Positions 1 through 6,032 of a DNA stretch of 9,859 nt are shown in pieces (position 1 is the first letter of the stretch; every line of letters starts with the position of its first letter). The stretch is taken from NCBI GenBank assembly GCA_016763495.1, contig JAESTR010000063.1:1-9859 (forward strand). The letters are read 5' to 3'. The notes beneath the pieces were generated by a model. The model made no database searches. It was not told where the DNA came from and saw only the letters and a program-made list of their open reading frames with translations. The stretch is from Kordiimonadaceae bacterium. GTDB lineage: Bacteria; Pseudomonadota; Alphaproteobacteria; Sphingomonadales; Kordiimonadaceae. A program made the translations under genes and the position numbers.

Positions 1-1
1 C

Positions 2-781
2 AAGCGTTCGATCCTGTTTAACCAAAGCCGCGTATCCAGCCATGCAGAGCTAGCATGGATATTCAGCTGTGTCTCCCGGCTTGGCTGGCTTAACCGCATG
101 ACCCAGTTCAAAGACAAAGCTGGTAAAAACCGTGAGAATGCCTCAACGGGCCTCTATACCTACCCCAACCTGATGGCGGCGGATATATTGCTTTATAAAG
201 GCACACACGTGCCTGTGGGCGAAGACCAAAAGCAGCACCTTGAGCTAACCCGCGACATTGCCCAAAAGTTCAATCATGACTTTGGTATAGACCTGTTCCC
301 CATGACGGAGCCGCTCATCCTAAAAGATGGGGCCCGCATCATGAGTTTGCGGGATGGCACAAAAAAAATGTCCAAATCAGACCCGTCTGAATTCAGCCGA
401 ATTAATCTGAATGATGACGCGGATACGTTGGCGCAGAAAATCCGCAAAGCGAAAACCGACGGCGAGCTGTTACCTGCAACTGCAAAAGAGCTAGACGGCA
501 GGCCTGAAGCCAAAAATCTCGTCTCTATTTATGCCACCCTAATGGATATCAGCTCAGACGCAGTATGTGCGGACTTTGAAGGCAAAGGCTTTGGTGATTT
601 TAAAAAGGCCTTAACCGAAGTAGTTGTGGACAAAGTAGCTCCAATTACAGCAGAAATGACAAAGCTCATTGCTGATCCGGCCTATATCGATAGCGTGCTA
701 AAAGACGGCGGTGAAAGAGCAAGTGCCATGGCAGCTCCAATTCTAGCAGAAGTAAAAGAGGCTGTTGGGTTTTTGGGTTAA
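2..781 (+). CDS. trpS: Tryptophanyl-tRNA synthetase, 3' part (5' end outside window)
   Basis: Class I aminoacyl-tRNA synthetase that charges tRNA-Trp with tryptophan in the cytosol. The reading frame is open from base 2, giving 259 visible residues and a TAA stop; the family is usually about 330-350 residues, so roughly the first quarter, including the HIGH ATP-binding motif and the start codon, lies upstream. Visible family hallmarks are the stretch around SHAELAW and [14 protein letters not shown] near the left edge, the [12 protein letters not shown] segment, the [18 protein letters not shown] segment (positions about 217-260) that lines the Trp/adenylate pocket, and the second class I signature KMSKSD (about 367-384). 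A methionine at 98 is an internal residue (NRMTQFK), not a start. The frame is intact with no sign of decay. No clear terminator hairpin follows; the next gene begins 174 bases later and has its own candidate promoter. Confidence 0.96.
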   Translation, partial: KRSILFNQSRVSSHAELAWIFSCVSRLGWLNRMTQFKDKAGKNRENASTGLYTYPNLMAADILLYKGTHVPVGEDQKQHLELTRDIAQKFNHDFGIDLFPMTEPLILKDGARIMSLRDGTKKMSKSDPSEFSRINLNDDADTLAQKIRKAKTDGELLPATAKELDGRPEAKNLVSIYATLMDISSDAVCADFEGKGFGDFKKALTEVVVDKVAPITAEMTKLIADPAYIDSVLKDGGERASAMAAPILAEVKEAVGFLG

Positions 782-843
782 AACAACACTAACGAGGCCA
801 AGGCACGTTCACTCCAGCTCATGATAACGTGAACAGATAGCAG

Positions 844-873
844 TTGAACGCGCAGGCATTTTTGTTATACAAT
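844..873 (+). promoter_or_regulatory. Candidate sigma-70-type promoter for the lipoprotein gene
   Basis: TTGAAC at 844-849 resembles a -35 box, and TACAAT at 868-873 is one base from TATAAT, with an 18-bp spacer (an overlapping TATACA at 866-871 would give 16 bp). This leaves a leader of about 75 bases before the ATG at 956. It is a consensus match by eye only. Confidence 0.35.
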
Positions 874-955
874 AACCTTATAGATGATGATTCTTCTTAG
901 TTGGCACCATGAAGAACTAGCATTGAGGAATTGAATATTAGGGAAAGGCGATATT

Positions 956-1585
956 ATGAAACTGCTAAAGTCGGCCTGCTTGATAGGCTTAACATTCGTC
1001 ATCACCGCCTGTACGGCAACCTTTAGAAGTGACGTTGCGACCTTTCATGAAATAACGGCCCCCGGCGGCGAGCGGGTAATGCTCGTACCGATGAATCCTG
1101 ACAAAAAAGATAGTCTTGAATTTCGCCAGTATGCGACGGATATTTCTAGCCACCTGCTAAGCTATGGCTATAAGGAGGCTGGCGACGCTGAGCCTGAACT
1201 CATTGCTGGTTTCGATATTACCATCAGTGAAGGCCGCGAAAAACTACGCAATCGCCCATCACCTTACCCTTTCTGGCGGAGCCGTTGGACGTGGGGCGGA
1301 TACTGGGGTCATCACTTTGGCTATCACGACCCTTTCAGTGACCCATACAGCAACAATACTATCGTAGCTGGTACTGTTTACACTGCGACTTTAACGCTTG
1401 AACTACGTACACCGGAGGGTGAGTTGAAGTTTGAAGGTCGCGTTGAAACGGAAACGCGCAAAAAATCCTTGCCTGAAGTTGTGCCTTTTCTTGCAAAAGC
1501 ACTGTTCCAAAGCTTCCCTGGCGAAAGTGGCGTCACACGCCGCGTTATTATTGAAAAGCATAGTGACGTCGCGTCAGCGTCTTAA
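956..1585 (+). CDS. DUF4136-type lipoprotein
   Basis: A 209-residue exported lipoprotein of unknown biochemical function. The N-terminus is a lipoprotein signal: basic MKLLK, a hydrophobic core, then the lipobox ITAC with the lipidated Cys at residue 19. After it comes TATFRSDVATFHE, typical of DUF4136-like proteins, in which an extended beta strand is followed by a domain converting solvent-exposed residues into a 'moving' sandwich. Residues about 101-132 are rich in Trp, Tyr, His, Gly and Pro, a feature seen between the two halves of DUF4136 proteins, and are followed by strands (TVYTATLTLEL) and a C-terminal helix ending in the PFLAKALFQSFPGESG region. The start is supported by GGGAAAGG at 941-948, seven bases before ATG. 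It stands alone, with a candidate promoter upstream and a strong terminator downstream. The family call comes from recognition by eye; the function is unknown. Confidence 0.8.
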   Translation: MKLLKSACLIGLTFVITACTATFRSDVATFHEITAPGGERVMLVPMNPDKKDSLEFRQYATDISSHLLSYGYKEAGDAEPELIAGFDITISEGREKLRNRPSPYPFWRSRWTWGGYWGHHFGYHDPFSDPYSNNTIVAGTVYTATLTLELRTPEGELKFEGRVETETRKKSLPEVVPFLAKALFQSFPGESGVTRRVIIEKHSDVASAS

Positions 1586-1650
1586 CGACACTCTATAGTC
1601 TTTCCAACTAAGTTTTACTCAGTTGACGTTCAAACACCACGTAAATTTCG

Positions 1651-1687
1651 CCATAAACGGGCGCGCCGCTAGCGCGCCCGTTTATGG
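1651..1687 (+). terminator. Strong hairpin terminator after the lipoprotein gene
   Basis: A perfect 16-bp inverted repeat (left arm 1651-1666, right arm 1672-1687) has a 5-base loop, CGCTA. Its GC core CGGGCGCGC is flanked by AAA on the left and TTTAT on the right, so the run of T lies within and after the right arm, as in intrinsic terminators. It lies 66 bases past the lipoprotein stop. The T-run is short, so an alternative role as a plain cruciform or mRNA-stabilising hairpin remains open. Confidence 0.65.
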
Positions 1688-1714
1688 GTTACTGTATATT
1701 TCATATTTGGAGTT

Positions 1715-1804
1715 AGTATACTTCATCTCCGCGCGCAGTAACTGATCTATGCTCTCAGATCATGCTGCGGGCTTAGTCTTGACTTTATGTGCGAATAGTA
1801 TACT
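1715..1804. repeat. Duplicated palindrome AGTATACT, part of a 10-bp direct repeat
   Basis: TAGTATACTT occurs at 1714-1723 and again at 1796-1805, 82 bp apart. The inner 8-mer AGTATACT (1715-1722 and 1797-1804) is its own reverse complement. The second copy overlaps the candidate -10 box of the membrane-protein/regulator unit. Paired, evenly spaced palindromes upstream of a regulator gene suggest operator half-sites, which is inference. Confidence 0.45.
1779..1804 (+). promoter_or_regulatory. Candidate promoter of the membrane protein/wHTH unit
   Basis: TTGACT at 1779-1784 matches a -35 box well and TATACT at 1799-1804 matches a -10 box well, but the spacer is only 14 bp, shorter than the usual 16-18. 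Transcription would start near 1811, at the edge of the 12-bp palindrome at 1813-1824. The short spacer is the main reason for low confidence. Confidence 0.35.
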
Positions 1805-1824
1805 TTGTTTTTCAAAGTACTTTG
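1801..1824. promoter_or_regulatory. Candidate operator: perfect 12-bp palindrome with overlapping repeats
   Basis: CAAAGTACTTTG (1813-1824) is a perfect palindrome. It overlaps a second dyad, TACTTTG (1801-1807) with CAAAGTA (1813-1819) around five T residues, so TACTTTG occurs twice 17 bp apart. The site lies between the candidate -10 box and the ribosome-binding site at 1836-1840. The unit it precedes encodes a winged-helix DNA-binding protein, so binding by that protein to repress its own operon is a natural inference. Confidence 0.5.
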
Positions 1825-1845
1825 TCAATATACATTGAGGTTTTC

Positions 1846-2496
1846 ATGTCAAACCTAGATCAAGACTCAAGCAACGCCTCTGATACCCTCGTAAAAAACA
1901 ATACCACAGACCGTACCGCCGAAGCAGACTTAGCCTTGATAAAATCTATGATGGTTGCTGGGCGCAGGCGTATGGGCATTGATGGTGTGCATCTTATCAT
2001 TTGGGGGGCGATCCTATCGCTGGCATTCTTGGCCCAATATTTATCTGTTATGGGTATAATACCAAAAACCGTTTTAGGCGTTTGGCTGCCAACATATGCC
2101 ATAGGAGGCATAGCTTCCTACTTCGCAGCTAAAAATATCCAGCGACAGGCAATTGAAGAAAATCTGGCATTGTCGGTTTATTCCACGGCATGGAGCACAG
2201 TTGGTCTGGGCATCGCAATTTATCTTATTGCATCAGTCCTAGCCGACAACTTTAACCCATCAACAATTACCATGCTAACAGCGGCAGGTTTCGCTGCATC
2301 CTTTTCAATTGTTTCTGTAATCACCGGACTACAAAAGCTCAAGTATGTCGCATATGGCTGGTGGGTTTTGCTCGCCTACTTCGCCTATTTTGGCACGCAC
2401 GGCGCCAACATCCTGTTGATACTATGTGGTGCCTGTATTCTGCTCATTCTCCTGCCCGGAATGCTGCTAAAACGGATGATTGGCAGGGAAGATTAG
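1846..2496 (+). CDS. Integral membrane protein paired with a winged-helix regulator
   Basis: A 216-residue inner-membrane protein of unknown function. The first about 45 residues are polar and probably cytoplasmic (rich in Asp, Asn, Ser, Thr, ending in GRRRMG). About six hydrophobic segments follow, near residues 47-69, 76-95, 115-133, 140-160, 168-182 and 186-207, with a short basic tail (LLKRMIGRED). No catalytic motif is visible. The ATG at 1846 is preferred over an in-frame GTG at 1789 because TGAGG at 1836-1840 sits five bases before it, and the extra 19 residues would run through the candidate promoter and palindromes. The stop lies 3 bases before the downstream regulator gene, so the two are probably translated together. 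Its job may be to sense or respond to a membrane signal with that regulator, which is inference. Confidence 0.8.
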   Translation: MSNLDQDSSNASDTLVKNNTTDRTAEADLALIKSMMVAGRRRMGIDGVHLIIWGAILSLAFLAQYLSVMGIIPKTVLGVWLPTYAIGGIASYFAAKNIQRQAIEENLALSVYSTAWSTVGLGIAIYLIASVLADNFNPSTITMLTAAGFAASFSIVSVITGLQKLKYVAYGWWVLLAYFAYFGTHGANILLILCGACILLILLPGMLLKRMIGRED

Positions 2497-2499
2497 ACC

Positions 2500-2805
2500 A
2501 TGAGCGGGTATGACTATAGGGCCATTGATGACTTTATCCATTCCCGGGTCCGGCTAACAATCATGTCCTTTTTAGCCGCTGCTAGAAGCGCAGAATTCAC
2601 CGAGCTTAAAACACAATTAAAAGTATCTGACGGCAACCTAAGCACTCACCTTAAAAAATTGGAAGAAGCTGAATACATTAGTATTCGCAAGCTTTTCCAA
2701 GGCAAAAAACCGCAGACCCTCATCGCTATATCTGAAAAAGGCGACACTGCCTTTCAAGCTTACGTGGAAGAGCTCGGGCAAATGATTGGCTTGGGCAAAA
2801 AATAA
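2500..2805 (+). CDS. Small winged-helix transcriptional regulator
   Basis: A 101-residue, single-domain DNA-binding protein, close in style to the HTH_34/MarR-ArsR-like winged-helix group. The first helix reads IDDFIHSRVRLTIMSFLAA (residues about 9-27), the helix-turn-helix covers about 33-57 with the recognition helix SDGNLSTHLKKLEEA (43-57), and the wing follows at about 59-77 (YISIRKLFQGKKPQTLIAIS). A C-terminal helix (80-98) is the likely dimer contact. No metal-binding cysteines or ligand domain is present. The ATG follows the membrane-protein stop by 3 bases, with AGGGA at 2485-2489 as a Shine-Dalgarno inside the upstream gene, indicating coupling. The palindromes upstream of the unit suggest autoregulation. 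The DNA-binding assignment is secure; the regulated genes are unknown. Confidence 0.88.
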   Translation: MSGYDYRAIDDFIHSRVRLTIMSFLAAARSAEFTELKTQLKVSDGNLSTHLKKLEEAEYISIRKLFQGKKPQTLIAISEKGDTAFQAYVEELGQMIGLGKK

Positions 2806-2878
2806 CCACCGCCCATTTACATAAATTGTCAGGTATAAAAGTGCTGTCACCCGCCTTAATTAAGCGAGCAACAAAAAA

Positions 2879-3784
2879 CTAGGTAAATTCAATGCTGTTA
2901 AAGACCGCGTTGATATACCGGGCCGTGTCAGCTTCGCCTCTAGCACCCCATTCGCCTTCAAAATCAGCAAGGGATCTTTCCGCGATCATTTCTTCTGCGG
3001 TTTTGCCTGAAGCCTTCAAACCTGCAATTATCTTTCGAGTGCTTTCTAGCATCGCAACATATTCTTGCAGCCGTGCCTTGTCCGTTACGACGCCGTGACC
3101 CGGCACAACGATGGTAGCGTCTTCGATCAGTGTATCTAACGCTTTGTGAACTGCGGCAATAACACCGTCAATCGAGCCGCCGTTTTCCACATCAATAAAC
3201 GGGAAACCGCTGTTAAAAAACACATCGCCCATAACCACAATGTTGGCTTCAGGCAGGCTGATTATGCTGTCGCCATCAGTATGGGCGTGTTCAACATGCA
3301 TGGCACGCGCTTCATTACCGTTAAAATATAGCGACATATTTTCATTGAACGTGATAACCGGCATCGCCTCGTTTAGCTGCGGCTCCATAGTTACGCCGTA
3401 CGCTTTAATACTGCCGCCATCCCTAATACGGGTACGCACATTGTCATGCGCGATAATAATGGAGCCTTTTTTCCCAAGGTTTTCGTTACCGCCCGTATGG
3501 TCCATATGGAAATGCGTATTCATTATATAACGAATAGGCTTATCAGATATGGTTTCAATAGCGTCAATCACCCGCCAGGTAAGCGGTGCATACTGGTCAT
3601 CAATGATGAAAACGCCGTCGTCCCCAGCGGACACCACAATGTTGCCACCAAAGCCATAAAGAACGTGTAAATTACCGCGTAACGGCGTGCTTTCAATTTT
3701 TGTCAATCTAGCTGCCCAAAAAAGGCCTGCTGATACAAGGCCCACAACTATAACTGATGCTATGATTGTCTTTTTATATTTCAT
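2879..3784 (-). CDS. Membrane-anchored metallo-beta-lactamase-fold hydrolase
   Basis: A 301-residue MBL-fold metallohydrolase. Residues 1-24 (MKYKKTII, then a hydrophobic stretch) form an uncleaved signal anchor or signal peptide, placing the catalytic domain in the periplasm. The metal ligands are visible: HFHMDH at 91-96 (H91, H93, D95, H96), H168 in AHTDGD, D187 in VVMGDVFF and H230 in PGHG. The bridging Asp187 resembles glyoxalase II-type enzymes rather than class B3 beta-lactamases, so the substrate is open; a beta-lactamase role should not be assumed. The ATG at 3784 is chosen over a start at 3820 because GGGGA (complement of 3791-3795) lies six bases upstream and the signal anchor then begins at Met. 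The gene converges with the regulator gene (73 bases between stops) and diverges from the ligase operon. Confidence 0.88.
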   Translation of the reverse strand: MKYKKTIIASVIVVGLVSAGLFWAARLTKIESTPLRGNLHVLYGFGGNIVVSAGDDGVFIIDDQYAPLTWRVIDAIETISDKPIRYIMNTHFHMDHTGGNENLGKKGSIIIAHDNVRTRIRDGGSIKAYGVTMEPQLNEAMPVITFNENMSLYFNGNEARAMHVEHAHTDGDSIISLPEANIVVMGDVFFNSGFPFIDVENGGSIDGVIAAVHKALDTLIEDATIVVPGHGVVTDKARLQEYVAMLESTRKIIAGLKASGKTAEEMIAERSLADFEGEWGARGEADTARYINAVFNSIEFT

Positions 3785-3790
3785 GAAGTT

Positions 3791-3795
3791 TCCCC
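3791..3795 (-). promoter_or_regulatory. Ribosome-binding site fixing the MBL hydrolase start
   Basis: On the minus strand GGGGA stands six bases before the ATG whose first base is 3784. It favours this start over the in-frame upstream one, which would add 12 polar residues in front of the signal anchor. Confidence 0.65.
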
Positions 3796-3815
3796 ATCCT
3801 GTCTGCTGCCAACAA

Positions 3816-3835
3816 AGCATTGCTTTTGCTATGCT
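3816..3835. promoter_or_regulatory. Imperfect dyad between divergent genes
   Basis: AGCATTGC (3816-3823), four T residues, then GCTATGCT (3828-3835) form an 8-bp dyad with one mismatch. It lies 32-51 bases upstream of the MBL hydrolase start, in that gene's likely promoter region. It may be an operator or just a leader hairpin. Confidence 0.3.
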
Positions 3836-3846
3836 GCAAGTGTTTT

Positions 3847-3945
3847 TGGCCTTTTACCCGGCTTTCAACTGATTGATTTATGCCCAAAATGTTTGCTCGC
3901 CACCAAAAGGCCATTCTTTTTGCTTATTTGCCTTTGCTAAAGGCC
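3847..3945. repeat. Cluster of inverted GGCCTTT repeats in the divergent intergenic region
   Basis: TGGCCTTTT at 3847-3855 is inverted as AAAAGGCCA at 3905-3913. A compact hairpin, GCCTTT-GCT-AAAGGC, occupies 3930-3944. All lie in the 217-base gap between the MBL hydrolase and the ligase operon, upstream of its ribosome-binding site. They could be regulator sites or leader structure for the operon; I cannot point to a convincing promoter here. Confidence 0.35.
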
Positions 3946-3991
3946 TGATATTGGCTACATCAAATGATAACAAATCTATTAATGTATCTTC

Positions 3992-3997
3992 AGGGGG
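3992..3997 (+). promoter_or_regulatory. Ribosome-binding site fixing the Ddl-like start
   Basis: AGGGGG lies a few bases before the ATG at 4002. The frame is open for 43 further codons upstream, but that stretch has no family similarity and no other Shine-Dalgarno, so the ATG at 4002 is the start. Confidence 0.75.
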
Positions 3998-4001
3998 GAT
4001 T

Positions 4002-5228
4002 ATGGGCGAAAAACAGGTCATTGCCGTTGTATTTGGCGGACGGAGTGTCGAGCATGACATTAGCGTTCTGACAGGCCTGCAATTTCTTGAAGCCTTAGAC
4101 CCTGGGAAATATACCGGGCTGCCCGTCTATATTGACCCTTTAGGCCAGTGGTGGACTGGCGATGCGCTCACCAAACGGGGTAGATACCCTGTCGCCGCAG
4201 GTGAATCCAAAGACCTGACCCAATTGCAGCTTGATTTAGCAACACCTGCAAATGGCAGGCCGCAGTTTATCAGTTTCCAAAAAGGCCTGATGGGCGAAAA
4301 GCGCAAAACCCTAGAATTTGATTTGATTGTGCCAGCTTTGCACGGCTCCAATGGCGAAGACGGCACTTTGCAAGGCCTGCTGGATTTCGCTGACATACCC
4401 TATGCTGGCTGCCGCACCCTTGGTGCCGCCGCCACAATGAACAAAGTCTTTTCTAAGAAGGTGGCCAGAGCATCAGGCATTAAATGCCTGCCTGAATTGC
4501 TGCTAAACCGCCCAGCCAAAGGCAATTTTCTTGATCCTGATACAGTAAAGCAAGATGTCATTACTGCCTTGGGTGCCGAAACTTACCCCCTCATTGTGAA
4601 ACCCTGTAACTTGGGTTCAAGCATAGGTGTTGCCAAAGTTGATGATCTTGACGCCCTCATTGCAGCGTTGATGGCAGCCTTCCGACTCGATAGCGAAGTG
4701 ATTGTTGAGCCCTTTGTGCCAAATCTCGTGGAATATAATGTGGCTGTACGCCGCGACGCCGCGGGCACAATACAAACATCTGCCATCGAGCGCCCCTTGC
4801 GCGAAGCTGAGCTGTTAGACTTTAAAAACAAGTATCTCGCAAGCGGCAACCCTGGTGGGCCGAAGCTCAAAACTGGCCCAAGCGAAGGCATGGTATCCCT
4901 TAACCGTGAGCTAAACCCTGCGGGACTGGATAGCGAACAAGAGAGCTTTATCAGAGATAGTTCCAAGCAATTGTTTGATGCCCTTAGTTTGGCAGGCAGT
5001 GTGCGCATTGATTTTCTCTCTGATGAAAAAACCGGTGAGCTTTGGCTGAATGAAGCTAATACCATTCCGGGTTCATTTGCCTATTTCCTTTGGGAAGCAG
5101 CGCCAGAGCCACTTAGCTTTCTGGGGCTTACCAGTGCCATAATTGAAGAAGGTTTCAAATTGTCCTCTAGCCGCCTTGGCGCAACTGGCACTGATGCAGC
5201 CGGTGCCATGATTTTTGCCAGAGGTTAA
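4002..5228 (+). CDS. D-alanine-D-alanine ligase-like ATP-grasp enzyme
   Basis: An ATP-dependent peptide ligase of the Ddl family, 408 residues against the usual 300-370. Family motifs in order: FGGRSVEHDIS (11-21) with E17, matching the Glu that contacts the first D-Ala; HGSNGEDG (114-121); the ATP-grasp strand LIVKP (197-201) and GSSIGV (205-210); KNKY (275-278), where Tyr278 fits the omega-loop Tyr of D-Ala-D-Ala ligases rather than the Phe or other residue of D-Ala-D-lactate enzymes; VRIDF (334-338) with R335 and metal ligand D337; NEANTIPG (350-357) with E351 and N353. Oddities are an extra segment near 283-300 (GGPKLKTGPSEGMVSL) and a shortened loop after NTIPG, where the usual Ser contacting the second substrate's carboxylate is not evident. 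It leads an operon with an alpha/beta hydrolase and a membrane Mur ligase, so it is probably an accessory ligase, not the housekeeping ddl. The second substrate is uncertain. Confidence 0.87.
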   Translation: MGEKQVIAVVFGGRSVEHDISVLTGLQFLEALDPGKYTGLPVYIDPLGQWWTGDALTKRGRYPVAAGESKDLTQLQLDLATPANGRPQFISFQKGLMGEKRKTLEFDLIVPALHGSNGEDGTLQGLLDFADIPYAGCRTLGAAATMNKVFSKKVARASGIKCLPELLLNRPAKGNFLDPDTVKQDVITALGAETYPLIVKPCNLGSSIGVAKVDDLDALIAALMAAFRLDSEVIVEPFVPNLVEYNVAVRRDAAGTIQTSAIERPLREAELLDFKNKYLASGNPGGPKLKTGPSEGMVSLNRELNPAGLDSEQESFIRDSSKQLFDALSLAGSVRIDFLSDEKTGELWLNEANTIPGSFAYFLWEAAPEPLSFLGLTSAIIEEGFKLSSSRLGATGTDAAGAMIFARG

Positions 5229-5231
5229 GCG

Positions 5232-6032
5232 ATGCCTTCAACCGACATATGGCATTCTGAAACAATAGAACAGGCTAATAGCTCGCCTAAAACCCCAGAA
5301 CAGCCTTTCATTTGGCTACATGGTTGGGGCCACACCAGTAGCGCTCTTTCTCGTTTGGCAGGGCTTTTTAAAAAGAACGGGTGCCATACGCTGTATGACC
5401 AGCCCGGATTTGGCAAAACACCAGCCCTTCATGAAGGTGCCGGTAGCCAAGACTATGCTGACGCGCTGGCGAAACAACTTGGCACGGCACTAAAAGGCAG
5501 CAAGGGGGCCATACTGGTTGGCCACAGCTACGGTGCGCGGGTTTCAGTGCAAATGGCGTCCCGTTATCCTGACCTCATTAAAGCGATTATATTGATATCT
5601 GGAGCAGGCCTGCGCCGGAAAAGGTCCGTAGCCCATAGAGTAAGAGCGGGTGCGCTGAAACTCATTGGTCGTTTGGCACGACTTTCTGATGCTATTTTTG
5701 GCACACGCTACCGAGACGCCTATGTGAAGAGGTTTGGTAGCCGCGACTATCAAAATGCAGGCGTGCTGCGCGGAACACTTGTTAGTGCTGTGAACGAAGA
5801 CCTAAGCGCATTAGCACAACAAATCAAATGCCCTACATTGCTGATTTACGGTGGAGATGACACAGAAACACCGCCTGAGTTTGGCCATCGCTATGAAGGC
5901 CTTATTCCAATCGCACGCTGCGAGATACTGAAGGGGTACGGCCATAACGATATTCTTGAGCGCGGTGCGTACCAGTGTGAAGCTCTTATCAGAACGTTCC
6001 TCAAAGACTTAAACGGTGGCCGTGATGGATAA
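5232..6032 (+). CDS. Alpha/beta hydrolase
   Basis: A 266-residue cytoplasmic serine hydrolase with no signal peptide. The oxyanion-hole motif is HGWG (30-33), the nucleophile elbow GHSYG (97-101) with Ser99, the acid is Asp210 (or Asp209) in YGGDDTETP, and the base is His238 in GYGHND. A basic cap segment (residues about 127-170, RRKRSVAHRVRAG onwards) separates the core halves. The full triad suggests an active esterase, amidase, thioesterase or peptidase; the substrate cannot be read. The ATG lies 3 bases after the Ddl-like stop with GAGG at 5221-5224, and its 3' end overlaps the Mur-ligase gene by 8 bases. Lying between two ATP-dependent amide-bond-forming enzymes, it might cleave, edit or release their product, which is inference. 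Confidence 0.88.
   Translation: MPSTDIWHSETIEQANSSPKTPEQPFIWLHGWGHTSSALSRLAGLFKKNGCHTLYDQPGFGKTPALHEGAGSQDYADALAKQLGTALKGSKGAILVGHSYGARVSVQMASRYPDLIKAIILISGAGLRRKRSVAHRVRAGALKLIGRLARLSDAIFGTRYRDAYVKRFGSRDYQNAGVLRGTLVSAVNEDLSALAQQIKCPTLLIYGGDDTETPPEFGHRYEGLIPIARCEILKGYGHNDILERGAYQCEALIRTFLKDLNGGRDG

Noticed and set aside
807..834. GTTCAC/GTGAAC inverted repeat after trpS as a terminator
   Set aside because: The stem is only 6 bp with a 16-base loop and there is no T-run after it.
1789..1845. GTG start giving 19 extra residues on the membrane protein
   Set aside because: It would put the candidate -10 box and the palindromes inside coding sequence; ATG at 1846 has TGAGG five bases upstream.
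2806..2878. Bidirectional terminator between the convergent regulator and MBL genes
   Set aside because: The spacer has a TTAATTAA palindrome and A/T runs, but I could not find a stable stem followed by a T-run.
2879..3784. Calling the MBL-fold protein a class B beta-lactamase
   Set aside because: The bridging Asp187 and overall motif pattern fit the broad glyoxalase II-like hydrolase group; nothing seen is specific for beta-lactams.
3873..4001. A 43-codon N-terminal extension of the Ddl-like protein starting at a TTG
   Set aside because: It has no Ddl similarity and runs through the intergenic repeats; the ATG at 4002 has a strong AGGGGG ribosome-binding site and matches the family's N-terminus.
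4583..5065. A 160-codon open frame on the minus strand inside the Ddl-like gene
   Set aside because: It is the antisense shadow of a well-supported gene, with Ser/Arg-rich composition and no recognisable domain.
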